This document shows, piece by piece, positions 50,841-59,351 of a stretch of DNA of 64,000 bases (positions within the stretch are counted from its first letter, which is position 1; the number at the start of each line of letters is the position of its first letter). The notes beneath the pieces were generated by a model that was given only the letters and a program-made list of their open reading frames with translations, had not been told where the DNA came from and did not search any database. Source of the stretch: Flavobacterium coralii. GTDB taxonomy: Bacteria; Bacteroidota; Bacteroidia; Flavobacteriales; Flavobacteriaceae. A program made the position numbers and the translations under genes. The DNA lies in contig NZ_JAHDIU010000007.1 in the NCBI RefSeq assembly GCF_019891545.1, forward strand, positions 1-64,000, in the 5' to 3' direction.

Positions 50841-52088
50841 TTATTTTATAATCCACTGTTCAGGGTTAAGCCTGCTGGTGTTGTGGGTTATCATCAGTTT
50901 TACTACAGTTTTACCGGTAACCGGATTGGTGTGCACTGTACCAAGATTTTGTTTTACAGAAACCTTTTCGCCAATGTTTACACTTGTGCTGCTAAGGTTA
51001 AAGTAAATGGATATATAGTCACCATGCTGCACAAAAACAGCTTTTGTACCTGTTCCCTGTATCAACTGGATATCTATAACCTCCCCTGAGAATATTGAGC
51101 GCACAGCAGCGCCTTTCTCGGTGGTTATCTCTATCCAGCTATGGTCTACCTCAACGGTAGAGGCAAACGGACTGCGCTGCAGGCCGTAGCCCATACTCAT
51201 ATAACCTTTTTCAACAGGCCATGGCAATTTACCTTTGTTAGCCTTAAAGTTATCTGCTATTATTTTACCTTCTTTGGTCAGCACAATCTTGTTAGGTGCT
51301 GCCGTAGCGGCAGAACTTTTGCTTGCCGTAGTAGCTCCTGATGCTGCCGCTTTTTTATTGGCAGCCGCAATAGCATCGCGTATAATTTTGTCAATCTTAC
51401 GCTCAATATCTTTGGCTTCGCTCTGCTTTTTCTTAATATCGGCAGTGTAGCGCTTTTTATCTTTCTGTATGGCCTTTACCAGTTTCTCCTGCTCTTTTTT
51501 CTCTTCCTCAAGTTCTTTTTTAACTTTAAGGTTTTCTGCCAACAGTTTTTCTTTTTCTTTTTTCTGGATGTTCAGCTTATCCTGCAACCCTTCAAGTTCG
51601 GTTTTGGTAGCTCTTATCTCTTCCGCCTGAATTTTGCGGTAGCTTGCATATTGCTTCATATACTGCATGCGCTTGTATGCCTGCAAAAAGTTATCTGAAG
51701 ATAATATGAACATTATACGGCTTTGCTGCGAACGGTTCTTGTATGCCTTTACCAGCGTTTGTGAATAGTCATCTTTAAGGACTTTAAGCTCGCGCCCCAG
51801 CTTGTTTATCTTTAGCTGGTTAAGGTATATTTCATCTGTAAGTATGCGGGTTTGCTTTTGGGTGTTGTTTATCAGCTTTTCGCTAAGCTTTATCTTTGCC
51901 TGGTTATCGGCAATTTGCGTGAGTACGGATTTCTCCTTTTTGTTCTCCTGGCTTAACAGGTTGCGGAACTCTCTTATCTCTTTTTCAATCTGCGCTTTTC
52001 GCTGCTCCAGTATCTTTTTCTGGTCCTGTGCAGAAGCCACAGCAGTGCAGGCTATAAGAAGTATGGTAAGGATCTTTTTCAGCATCAT
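50841..52088 (-). CDS. EnvC-like coiled-coil protein with degenerate LytM (M23) domain
   Basis: 415 residues from ATG 52088 (the upstream TTG at 52094 is rejected). Signal peptide MMLKKILTILLIACTAVASA, then about 250 residues of coiled coil (QKKILEQRKAQIEKEIREFRN; LEEEKKEQEKLVKAIQKDKK). The C-terminal LytM domain spans about 290-415. The zinc-binding pattern is broken: HSWIEI replaces H-x-x-x-D, YFNL replaces the usual Y-A-H-L, and KLMITHN has no H-x-H pair. Like E. coli EnvC it is probably a periplasmic activator of amidases and not a hydrolase. Last gene of the envelope operon. Confidence 0.87.
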   Translation of the reverse strand: MMLKKILTILLIACTAVASAQDQKKILEQRKAQIEKEIREFRNLLSQENKKEKSVLTQIADNQAKIKLSEKLINNTQKQTRILTDEIYLNQLKINKLGRELKVLKDDYSQTLVKAYKNRSQQSRIMFILSSDNFLQAYKRMQYMKQYASYRKIQAEEIRATKTELEGLQDKLNIQKKEKEKLLAENLKVKKELEEEKKEQEKLVKAIQKDKKRYTADIKKKQSEAKDIERKIDKIIRDAIAAANKKAAASGATTASKSSAATAAPNKIVLTKEGKIIADNFKANKGKLPWPVEKGYMSMGYGLQRSPFASTVEVDHSWIEITTEKGAAVRSIFSGEVIDIQLIQGTGTKAVFVQHGDYISIYFNLSSTSVNIGEKVSVKQNLGTVHTNPVTGKTVVKLMITHNTSRLNPEQWIIK

Positions 52089-52101
52089 CAGCAAATTTCA
52101 G

Positions 52102-52872
52102 TTAGTTGATAAAAACCTGCTCAAACCCTTCGGGAACATCATAAGGGAAAGAGAAATCTTCGTCAAAGGTAACGCTATTGTAATCAATATTAATATTCAC
52201 TTTATCATTTTGTACTGCCTCAATTTTTATAGAAGCAGGCATGATCCTGCTGCCAAACTCCCTGTGGGCAGGATATTGTATGTCGAGGCTGCGGGGTTCT
52301 TTACCTTCCTGGTATATATTTTCCTTTTTAAGCAGGTAATTTGCACCTTCAAACATAAACTCCTTACTGATACCACCCGATTTAGAAAAAAGCCTGTACA
52401 GGCCGTTCTCTATTTTTGCGGTTAGCTGTTCTTTTTCAAGGTTGTAAAGTGCCTGCCCTGTAAAAAGGTTCTGCACTTTTTTATAGTCAAGCTCTGTACC
52501 CAGCCAGCGGCTCAGCATTGCATAATCACCATCAAAATAAGTATTGCCAAGCTTTTCATAATAACTAACCCTGTCAGGTGTTATTAAAGCCTTAGCCATT
52601 GTTATACCTAAAAATTTTATGCTCACCAGTATCTTCTCATCCTTCTTTATACGGATGTCTGCCGATACTTTCTGCGCCAGGTTTTTATCAGTATAACGCG
52701 CATCGGCTTTTATGTAAAGTGTTTTAAAATCTTTGTTATTGGCATAATGCCCTTTTACAATTTCTTTGGCAGTACGGTCTTCTTCGGCTCCCTGTTCGCC
52801 CAGCACAGCCTGTTTCGGCTTGCATGAAACAAGCATTGCTACAGCAAATACTACGGCTGCAATTTTTCTCAT
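52102..52872 (-). CDS. DUF4292 lipoprotein
   Basis: 256 residues. Lipoprotein signal with lipobox AMLVSC (Cys17), a short acidic linker, and a domain of the DUF4292 family (LYIKADARYTDKNLAQKVSADIRIKKDEKILVSIKFLGITMAKALITPDRVSYYEKLG). The pattern of beta strands is LolA/LolB-like, and such proteins may bind lipid or lipoprotein. It overlaps the TPR gene by 4 bp and is followed after 13 bp by the EnvC-like gene. Gene order TPR, DUF4292, EnvC-like is repeated in many Bacteroidetes. Confidence 0.85.
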   Translation of the reverse strand: MRKIAAVVFAVAMLVSCKPKQAVLGEQGAEEDRTAKEIVKGHYANNKDFKTLYIKADARYTDKNLAQKVSADIRIKKDEKILVSIKFLGITMAKALITPDRVSYYEKLGNTYFDGDYAMLSRWLGTELDYKKVQNLFTGQALYNLEKEQLTAKIENGLYRLFSKSGGISKEFMFEGANYLLKKENIYQEGKEPRSLDIQYPAHREFGSRIMPASIKIEAVQNDKVNINIDYNSVTFDEDFSFPYDVPEGFEQVFIN

Positions 52873-54233
52873 CGGGTTCTTTTCTGTTTTAATACTTTTT
52901 CTGCCCTTGTTTTATAATCATTTGCTTTTTTGGTATCGCCAAGCCCTTCATAGGCTTTGGCAAGCTGTGTATTGAACCCTGCTTCCAGTTCGGGATCTTC
53001 CACTACAAAATCGGCTCCGCTTTCTAAAAAGTCTTTGGCTTTTTTAAACTGCCCTGCTGCATTGGCACCCACACCGGCAAAGTAGTATAAGCGCGCGTGT
53101 GTAGGGAAAATATCTATATAATCTGACGCTTTTTTAAGCAGCAATTCATTTTGTGCGCTGTTTTCATACGTATAAAGCAAAAGCTCTACAGCCTCTATAT
53201 CATCACTGTTGGCGGCAAGCGATTTAGTAAAGTAATCGGCTGCCCTCTTATAATCTTTTTTATTGAAGAAAAATTTACCTACCTCTTTAGGCACGTTTAC
53301 ATTTTTGTCATCTTCAAGATACGACACAGCCTTATCTAGGTCATTGTTGTATTTCGGGTTGTTATTTACAAAAATCAGGAACTCATTAAAAGCCCTGTGC
53401 TTAATCTTCCCGTCAATTTTTTTACTTTCAAGCACCCTGAATAATGACTGCACGGCTTTATCGCCCTCATTATTATTAAGGTGGAATTTAAAAAGGCTTA
53501 CTTGTGCCCAGTCCGAACCCGGTATTGCCTTCTCCAGTTTTTTGGCTACCTCCTCAGCCTTTTCTTCCTGATTGCTTTCAGAATACAGGTAGATTAGGTT
53601 AAGGTAGTTCGACTCTTCTTTAGGGTTCTTGCGGATTGCCTCTTCAAGCTCTTCTTTACGTGGTTTACGGTATTGCTCCTCACCCATTATCTGGAGCCTG
53701 TACATTTCCCTCTTATCCGATTTGCCTACTTTTTCATCAAGTTCGTTCATCAGCGCAATTGCCTTATCATACTGAACAGTGTACATATACAGTGAAACGA
53801 GGTCTTCCTGATAGTATTCTTTTCGCCATTCTGTAAGCTTTTGCACTATGGGTATGGCACGGTTCCAGTCCTGCATGGCATAGTAAACATCATATAATCC
53901 CTGCCAGTACCATCGGTTTTGAGGGTTCAGTTCTGTAGCTTTTTTAAAAGCGCGTTCAGCCTCCGGATAATTTTTTAATGAAAGGTAGTTTTTACCCAAC
54001 TCATTATAAGCAGCAGCGCTTTCAGGCTTAAGCCTGATGCACTTTTGAAGCGACGTTACCGCCTTATCATAGTTTTCGATACCCTTTTGTTTGAGTGCCT
54101 CATAAAAACTGTTTTCAAACTCATCATTGGCAAGGGCAATCTGGTCGGGTTCCTCCTGCTGTGCCTGCATAGCTGCGGGGCAAAGCAAAAGGCCCGATAA
54201 TGCCAGAATGCCTAAAAGGGTTCTTTTATTCAT
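52869..54233 (-). CDS. Periplasmic tetratricopeptide repeat protein
   Basis: 454 residues. Signal peptide ends AAMQAQ (about residue 25). About ten TPR-like helical pairs run from 35 to 445, with clear units YNELGKNYLSLKNYPEAERAFKKA, KVGKFFFNKKDYKRAADYFTKSL and NTQLAKAYEGLGDTKKANDY. Interaction scaffold, probably in the periplasm or at the outer membrane. Start overlaps nothing, and a 5-bp gap follows the nucleotidyltransferase. It is part of the envelope operon, and its partner is likely the DUF4292 lipoprotein encoded next (4-bp overlap). Confidence 0.88.
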   Translation of the reverse strand: MNKRTLLGILALSGLLLCPAAMQAQQEEPDQIALANDEFENSFYEALKQKGIENYDKAVTSLQKCIRLKPESAAAYNELGKNYLSLKNYPEAERAFKKATELNPQNRWYWQGLYDVYYAMQDWNRAIPIVQKLTEWRKEYYQEDLVSLYMYTVQYDKAIALMNELDEKVGKSDKREMYRLQIMGEEQYRKPRKEELEEAIRKNPKEESNYLNLIYLYSESNQEEKAEEVAKKLEKAIPGSDWAQVSLFKFHLNNNEGDKAVQSLFRVLESKKIDGKIKHRAFNEFLIFVNNNPKYNNDLDKAVSYLEDDKNVNVPKEVGKFFFNKKDYKRAADYFTKSLAANSDDIEAVELLLYTYENSAQNELLLKKASDYIDIFPTHARLYYFAGVGANAAGQFKKAKDFLESGADFVVEDPELEAGFNTQLAKAYEGLGDTKKANDYKTRAEKVLKQKRTR

Positions 54234-54238
54234 ATATC

Positions 54239-55249
54239 TTATTCTAAAACCGAGTAGTCGCCTATGCTTATACTGGTAAATTTACCGTTAAACACGGCAT
54301 TGCTGCCAATCATGGCATTATCTAACACGGCGTTTTTTATAACCGAATTGTTTTGCACAAGGCTGTTTTTAATGGTGCTGTCTTCTACCCTTGTGCCTTT
54401 GCCCAATGAAACATTGGGGCCTACTTTTGCATTTTTAAGCACCACGCCCTCACCAATAAAGCAAGGCTGTATTATCTCGCTGTTTTCTATAACGGCAGAA
54501 GCGTGTACCATATTTTCGCCGTCGGCATGTAAAAAGCCCAGCATGCGGGTGTTGGTTTCTACCGTAACGTTTTTGTTACCGCAATCCATCCATTCATCCA
54601 CTTTACCGGGAACAAATTTCATGCCCTTTTGTTTCATGTTTTCAAGGCCGTCGGTAAGCTGGTACTCGCCGCCTTTCATAACATTATTGTCCAGCAGGTA
54701 TTGCAGTTCGTCCCTTAGCGTTTCGCCGCTCTTAAAGTAATAGATACCTATAATGGCAAGATCTGATACAAACTCTTTGGGTTTTTCTACAAAATCTACT
54801 ATCTCATTTTTATCATTAAGCTGCACCACGCCAAACGCGCTTGGGTCATCTACCTGCTTTACCCATATTACACTGTCGGCTGTAGTATCTAACGTAAAAT
54901 CAGCACGGAAAAGTGTGTCGGCATACGCCACAACTATCGGCCCCTGCATGCTTTCTTTAGCACTCATTATGGCATGGGCGGTACCCAATGGCTGCTCCTG
55001 GTAATAAATACTGCCTTTTGCTCCCAGTTTTTCAGCTATGGCTATAAGGTCAGTTTCTACCTGTTTCCCAAAATCTTTATGTATAATAAATGCTATTTCT
55101 TCTATTTCCTGGTTGATAACACCTGCAATATCTTCTACAAGGCGGTGTACAATAGGTTTACCTGCAATAGGTATTAACGGTTTTGGTACGGTTAACGTGT
55201 GCGGGCGAAGGCGTGAGCCGCGGCCTGCCATGGGGACAATAATTCTCAT
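54239..55249 (-). CDS. Sugar-1-phosphate nucleotidyltransferase with left-handed beta-helix
   Basis: 336 residues. Nucleotide-binding motif MAGRGSRLRPHTLTVPKPLIP (7-27) and active-site segments YYFKSGETLRDEL and VDEWMDCGNKNVTVETN. From about 245 to the end hexapeptide repeats (VIENSEIIQPCFIGEGVVLKN, GPNVSLGKGTRVEDSTI) form a left-handed beta-helix. Family members transfer UMP, GMP or dTMP to a sugar-1-phosphate and feed glycan or LPS precursors. The donor and acceptor cannot be told apart here. It lies between dut and the TPR gene in an envelope operon headed by a flippase. Confidence 0.9.
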   Translation of the reverse strand: MRIIVPMAGRGSRLRPHTLTVPKPLIPIAGKPIVHRLVEDIAGVINQEIEEIAFIIHKDFGKQVETDLIAIAEKLGAKGSIYYQEQPLGTAHAIMSAKESMQGPIVVAYADTLFRADFTLDTTADSVIWVKQVDDPSAFGVVQLNDKNEIVDFVEKPKEFVSDLAIIGIYYFKSGETLRDELQYLLDNNVMKGGEYQLTDGLENMKQKGMKFVPGKVDEWMDCGNKNVTVETNTRMLGFLHADGENMVHASAVIENSEIIQPCFIGEGVVLKNAKVGPNVSLGKGTRVEDSTIKNSLVQNNSVIKNAVLDNAMIGSNAVFNGKFTSISIGDYSVLE

Positions 55250-55292
55250 TTTTACGGTGTTGGTTTGTGTTTATTTAATAATTGGTATTCTT

Positions 55293-55727
55293 TTACTTTA
55301 CCCCTGTACTGCCAAAGCCTCCTGCACCGCGGGTGGTTTCGGTAAGTTCTTCGGCTACTGCCCATTCGGCACGCTCGTGCTTTGCAATTACAAGCTGTGC
55401 TATGCGCTCTCCGTCGTTTATGGTGTAAGCCTCATTACTGATATTTACCAGTATAACACCTATCTCTCCCCTATAGTCGGCATCCACTGTGCCGGGGCTG
55501 TTTAATACGGTTATCCCTTTTTTGGCGGCAAGCCCGCTGCGCGGACGCACCTGGGCTTCATACCCTATGGGAAGTTCTATAAACAATCCGGTTTTTATAA
55601 TGGCACGGCCAAGCGGACTCAATACTACAGGCTCATCAAGGTTAGCCCTTAAATCCATGCCGGCACTGGCAATGGTTTCATAAGTTGGTAAATCGTGCTT
55701 AGACCGGTTGATAATCTTAATTGTCAT
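55293..55727 (-). CDS. dut: dUTP diphosphatase
   Basis: 144 residues from the ATG at 55727. The longer ORF (55748) adds seven non-conserved residues. All five dUTPase motifs are visible: [37 protein letters not shown] and the C-terminal GAGGFGSTG. Homotrimeric enzyme converting dUTP to dUMP and PPi, keeping uracil out of DNA. It lies inside the envelope operon between the flippase and the nucleotidyltransferase, an arrangement usual for flavobacteria. Confidence 0.97.
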   Translation of the reverse strand: MTIKIINRSKHDLPTYETIASAGMDLRANLDEPVVLSPLGRAIIKTGLFIELPIGYEAQVRPRSGLAAKKGITVLNSPGTVDADYRGEIGVILVNISNEAYTINDGERIAQLVIAKHERAEWAVAEELTETTRGAGGFGSTGVK

Positions 55728-55796
55728 TTTGTTTGTTTTATCTCTCAAATATCAAAATACTATCAGTAATAACCAAGACTTTAGCCTGATTATTTG

Positions 55797-57269
55797 TTAC
55801 CTGCGCCTTATAATGCGCAGCAGTTTGTCTTTTTCGTTAAGGTAAATAAACACCCCGAAAAACAACAGCATGGCACCACCAACAATATAAGAACCCCTGA
55901 ACTGGTAAAAGTAAACCAAAGAAAATACTATAGAAATACCCAGGTACAGGCTTATCATTTTAATATCATAAGGAATTGGGTAATACCTGCTGCCCAGTAT
56001 AAAGCTAAGCCCCATCATGGTGCCGTATGCCGCTATGGTGGCAATAGCAGAGCCCATATAGCTGTACTGCGGTATTAAGGCATAGTTAAGGGCAAGCGTT
56101 ATTACAGCGCCTACAATAGAGATATATGCGCCCATTTTAGTTTTATCGGACAGCTTGTACCATACCGAGAGGTTATGGTAGATGCCGAGGAAGAAGTTTG
56201 CTATAATAATAAGCGGCACTACCTTCATCCCCTCCCAGTAGGCTTCATCGCGAATGATGAGTTCTTTCAGAAAATCGGAGAACACAACCACCACCAGTAA
56301 AATAACTGAACCGAATACTACAAAGTATTTGGTTATCATGGCATAGGTTTTGGGGGCATTCTCATTTTTGGCATGGCTGAAAAAGAATGGCTCTATACCC
56401 AGGCGAAAAGCCGTTGCAAAAAGCGTCATAAAAATGGCAAGCTTATAGCAGGCAGAGTATATACCTACTTCGGCTTCGGCATAGCTTTCTCCTGATATTG
56501 CAGTTAAAACATTTTGCAGAATTATCCTGTCGAATGTTTCGTTTATGGCAAAGGCAATACCGGCAACAAGCACCGGCAGGCTGTAGCGCATCATGAGCTT
56601 CCAGAGTTCTTTATCAATATGCCAGGAAATATTAAAGTAATGCGGAATCAGCACGATAAACGTGAGCAGGCTCGCAATCAGGTTAGCTATAAATATATAC
56701 CCTATCTGGAAGCCCGGTACATACATGGTTTCTATTATACTGCCCGGACAGGCCTGTGCCAGCTTAGGCAGGTAAACCAGAAAGAACACGTTAAGCCCCA
56801 GGTTAACTGCTACATTACCAATTTTGATAGCCGCATAATACATGGGCCTGCCTTCTGCACGCAGCTTTGAGAATGGTATAATAACCAGCGCATCGAGCAC
56901 CAGCACCCAAATAGTATAGATGATATAGTTGACATCAATGCCCGAAGCCTCTGCCAAATAATCACGTGCCAACAGTGCACCACCTAAAAATAAAACAGAT
57001 GACCAGAACAGTGATACTGTAGAAGTCGCCTGAACCTTGTCTTTATCCTCTGCATTGGAGTAAAAACGGAAAAAAGAAGTCTCCATGCCATAGGCAAGGA
57101 TAACATTAAAAAGAACCATCCATGAAAAGATGATAGAAACCTCTCCGTACTCATCTTCGGGCAATAAATCAGTATAAAGCGGCGTGAGCAAAAAGCTGAA
57201 CATGCGCGGCACCACCGTGGCTATGCCGTAAATGGCTGTCTGCTTAAAAAGGTTTTTGTAGAGGCTCAA
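55797..57269 (-). CDS. Polysaccharide flippase (MATE/Wzx-like), TTG start
   Basis: 490 residues with about 14 transmembrane helices, starting MSLYKNLFKQTAIYGIATVV. The overall pattern (YNVI/ILAYGMETSFFRFYSN, FSFLLTPLYTDLLPEDEYGEVS) is the MVF/Wzx polysaccharide exporter family. The start is TTG at 57269: family alignment begins there, and the exact -7 box at 57297-57304 lies upstream. It flips lipid-linked sugars across the inner membrane and heads the operon that also holds the nucleotidyltransferase, so the two probably serve the same glycan pathway. Confidence 0.9.
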   Translation of the reverse strand: MSLYKNLFKQTAIYGIATVVPRMFSFLLTPLYTDLLPEDEYGEVSIIFSWMVLFNVILAYGMETSFFRFYSNAEDKDKVQATSTVSLFWSSVLFLGGALLARDYLAEASGIDVNYIIYTIWVLVLDALVIIPFSKLRAEGRPMYYAAIKIGNVAVNLGLNVFFLVYLPKLAQACPGSIIETMYVPGFQIGYIFIANLIASLLTFIVLIPHYFNISWHIDKELWKLMMRYSLPVLVAGIAFAINETFDRIILQNVLTAISGESYAEAEVGIYSACYKLAIFMTLFATAFRLGIEPFFFSHAKNENAPKTYAMITKYFVVFGSVILLVVVVFSDFLKELIIRDEAYWEGMKVVPLIIIANFFLGIYHNLSVWYKLSDKTKMGAYISIVGAVITLALNYALIPQYSYMGSAIATIAAYGTMMGLSFILGSRYYPIPYDIKMISLYLGISIVFSLVYFYQFRGSYIVGGAMLLFFGVFIYLNEKDKLLRIIRRR

Positions 57270-57296
57270 AGGGTTACAGGTTACTTTTTATAAACA

Positions 57297-57304
57297 CAAA
57301 AGTA
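57297..57304 (-). promoter_or_regulatory. -7 box of the envelope operon
   Basis: Minus-strand TACTTTTG fits TAnnTTTG and lies 27 bp upstream of the flippase TTG start. Confidence 0.5.
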
Positions 57305-57345
57305 GAGAATATTTGGGTAAGCTTTTATAATAACTGTAAATGCTG

Positions 57346-57795
57346 TTATAACAACCGCATATCCCATGTAAAATCTTCTGCGCTGAGCAATTTTACTTTT
57401 GCCGGAAAATCAGGGTGGTGGGTGTTAATTACATAATTAAATTCCTGCGGCACTATTGCCGAGGGCACTTTAAGCAGCAGGCTTTTTGCACCCCAGTACC
57501 AAACAGAACCCATATCCTGCAGGTGGGAATAGGCTTCCAGCGCACGCCAGTTTTTGGGTAGTTTTGCAGCAGGTATTTCCTGTATCGTGGCATCGTCGGT
57601 AACTTCAATAGCCATTAGCTTATAGGGTTTCTGTGCCATAATACTGCTGCGATGGGCTACCATCTCTAATGTGGCGAGCGATATACTGCTGCCGGCATAC
57701 AGCACAAATTCGTCTTTGCGGTTCCAGCGGTTGGCAACGCCCGATGCAGTTAGGCTTTGGGCAAACTTGTCGCGGCAAATTTTATAAACAACCAT
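57346..57795 (-). CDS. RES domain toxin (NAD+-degrading, type II TA)
   Basis: 149 residues. The RES family landmarks are present: Arg23 in VANRWNRKDEFV, Tyr33 in VLYAGSSISLATLEMVAHRS and Glu44 in the latter helix. A serine segment follows near the end (LLKVPSAIVPQEFNYVINTHHPDF). RES toxins (as MbcT or Xre-RES) consume NAD+ by phosphorolysis or glycohydrolysis when not bound by the antitoxin. It starts 7 bp after the Xre antitoxin and is shorter than some RES proteins, but no motif seems lost, so it should be an active toxin. Confidence 0.9.
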   Translation of the reverse strand: MVVYKICRDKFAQSLTASGVANRWNRKDEFVLYAGSSISLATLEMVAHRSSIMAQKPYKLMAIEVTDDATIQEIPAAKLPKNWRALEAYSHLQDMGSVWYWGAKSLLLKVPSAIVPQEFNYVINTHHPDFPAKVKLLSAEDFTWDMRLL

Positions 57796-57802
57796 GTGCC
57801 GC

Positions 57803-58237
57803 CTATACGTTATCCCCGTGCTCTATGGCGGTAAGCCTGTCGTCTATAAACTTGATGCCCGAAATGGTATCAAGAAAATCTGTTGGAGATTTCATATCCA
57901 GCGTGTAGTTTGGTGTAGTTAGCCACCTGTCGAAGTTGTCCTGCCCCTCAAACACATCTATACCATGCTTGTAAAGGGCAATAAGCGCCACTACGTGCTC
58001 TTTTGTGTTGTGCTTAAGGGAAGCGCCTGCTTTGCGGTAATTGCGGAAGGTGCGCGCGTTTATACTCAGCCAGCCCGAAATGATATCATCGCTAAGATTG
58101 GTAAGCGCCTTAAGAAAGTTAAGGTAGCGCGCGTTTATATCATGGCTGTTTACATACAAGAAAAGCTTGGTAAGGTCGGTTATTTCGGGCACGCCCTCTA
58201 TGCCTTTTCGTGTGGCTAAGTCTATCGCTGCATTCAT
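57803..58237 (-). CDS. Xre/MbcA/ParS-type antitoxin
   Basis: 144 residues from the ATG at 58237. The ORF extends to TTG 58282, but the -7-like box and an inverted repeat lie in that extension. The N-terminal half is an Xre-like HTH (LTNLSDDIISGWLSINARTFRNYRKAG). The C-terminal half is the antitoxin/toxin-binding DUF2384 domain (HVVALIALYKHGIDVFEGQDNFDRWLTTPNYTLD, SPTDFLDTISGIKFIDDRLTAIEHG). It is encoded before its toxin, as is typical for RES-Xre pairs, and probably represses the pair through the operator upstream. Confidence 0.9.
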   Translation of the reverse strand: MNAAIDLATRKGIEGVPEITDLTKLFLYVNSHDINARYLNFLKALTNLSDDIISGWLSINARTFRNYRKAGASLKHNTKEHVVALIALYKHGIDVFEGQDNFDRWLTTPNYTLDMKSPTDFLDTISGIKFIDDRLTAIEHGDNV

Positions 58238-58252
58238 CTTCAAAATTTTATG

Positions 58253-58275
58253 TAAAGATATGGAATATGTTCCAT
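58253..58275 (-). promoter_or_regulatory. Promoter and candidate operator of the RES-Xre pair
   Basis: The perfect inverted repeat ATGGAA-TATG-TTCCAT (58260-58275) directly adjoins a one-mismatch -7 box (minus-strand TATCTTTA, 58253-58260). The arrangement puts the repeat between the -7 and -33 positions, where a dimeric Xre repressor would block transcription. Confidence 0.5.
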
Positions 58276-58319
58276 TCAGCAACGGAAAATATTCTTTAGC
58301 GTTTTAAGGTGTATTTATT

Positions 58320-58700
58320 TTATATTTTACTGAACAGAGCATTACCTTTTTCAAATTCAAGAACTACTGTATTAGTATATACCTCACAAAGAATGTCCGA
58401 CCTTTTATCATCACGATCTCTTATAACGACTGCTTCCAATATTATAGGCTCCTTACTTATTATGCCCTGTATTTATAGTAGCTGCTATATTCGGCCAGTC
58501 ATTTTTAATTGTATGGTATAAATCAAGCTGGTAATTCGTTACAGCCGAATCATAAAGGGTAAAGTCAGGTTGAAATCTCCCAATTCATTTGAAATTTTTC
58601 TTGATACCACATTTCTTCCTTCTTTGCGTGAAATTATAAATTCACCAAGCTCAGGTGTAATTAAAGTTTTCTTTTTACTGAAAATATGGAATATATTCAT
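58320..58700 (-). pseudogene. Frameshifted remnant of a small uncharacterised gene
   Basis: Three minus-strand frames join into one protein-like sequence. Frame A runs from ATG 58700 to a stop at 58539 (MNIFHIFSKKKTLITPELG ... ISNELG). Frame B continues with DFTLYDSAVTNYQLDLYH and TIKNDWPNIAATINTG, stopping at 58453. Frame C completes it with EPIILEAVVIRDRDDKRSD and ILCEVYTNTVVLEFEKG, ending at 58320. Joined, it would give about 125 residues. Two frameshifts, near 58575 and near 58460, break it. It follows the STM3941-family gene by 33 bp and was probably in the same operon. No named family recognised. Confidence 0.75.
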
Positions 58701-58733
58701 TGTGTTGTCTTGTTATAACTAAGCCTCTCCTTG

Positions 58734-59264
58734 CTAAGCCTTTTTATAATACTCAAAGTATTCTTGCATCAAATTGTAAAGCTTATCGTAAGATACCTTT
58801 AACCCGTTTGCAGTAATGTGAATTGGACTACCTGACATCCTATAATTTAGAATTATAAATTTGCGCTTAATTATATTTTTTTGAGCATTAATATACTTTT
58901 CGGGATCTTTAAGATATATGATTACAAAGCTTTGGTTCATAACATTATAGTCAGCTACTGCATTTACATCACACCATAAAATTTCTCCCGCATTAATTCC
59001 GGATGAATTGTCAATAAAACCTTCAGCATGTAATATAAGCCCTACTTTCCTGCTAAAGAGTTTTCTTAATAAGAATACTGCACAAGTTCCAAAAAAAAGC
59101 ACTCCCAAAATGCCAAATATAAATATAGATTCTTTTGAAGCACGCCAGCTTACATAAGTTGCCGTATTTCTAACAAAATCAATTCCAATAAATACAAACA
59201 GCAAAGAACCTAACAATAGTAGTAGTATCTTTTTTTTACTTAAAGGAATTTCTATTGTCTCCAT
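58734..59264 (-). CDS. STM3941 family membrane protein
   Basis: 176 residues. The N-terminus METIEIPLSKKKILLLLLGSLLFVFIG is characteristic of the STM3941 family. Two transmembrane helices (about 12-30 and 47-66) are followed by a PH-like cytosolic domain (VGLILHAEGFIDNSSGINAGEILWCDVNAV, VIIYLKDPEKYINAQ). The function is unknown. It is more AT-rich than the atp genes upstream and sits with the pseudogene and the RES-Xre pair, an accessory patch between two core operons. Confidence 0.87.
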   Translation of the reverse strand: METIEIPLSKKKILLLLLGSLLFVFIGIDFVRNTATYVSWRASKESIFIFGILGVLFFGTCAVFLLRKLFSRKVGLILHAEGFIDNSSGINAGEILWCDVNAVADYNVMNQSFVIIYLKDPEKYINAQKNIIKRKFIILNYRMSGSPIHITANGLKVSYDKLYNLMQEYFEYYKKA

Positions 59265-59296
59265 GAATGATATTAGAATGTTTGCTAAAATTAAAC

Positions 59297-59322
59297 AAAA
59301 AAGGCCGCCTTACGGCAGCCTT
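59297..59322 (-). terminator. Terminator of the ATP synthase operon
   Basis: AAGGCCGCC and GGCAGCCTT pair with one mismatch around TTAC. On the minus strand a run of Ts (TTTTTTG) follows. It lies 29 bp after the atpG stop, so the operon ends here. Confidence 0.85.
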
Positions 59323-59351
59323 CCCTTCTTTATGCTTGTTTGTTTGTAACC

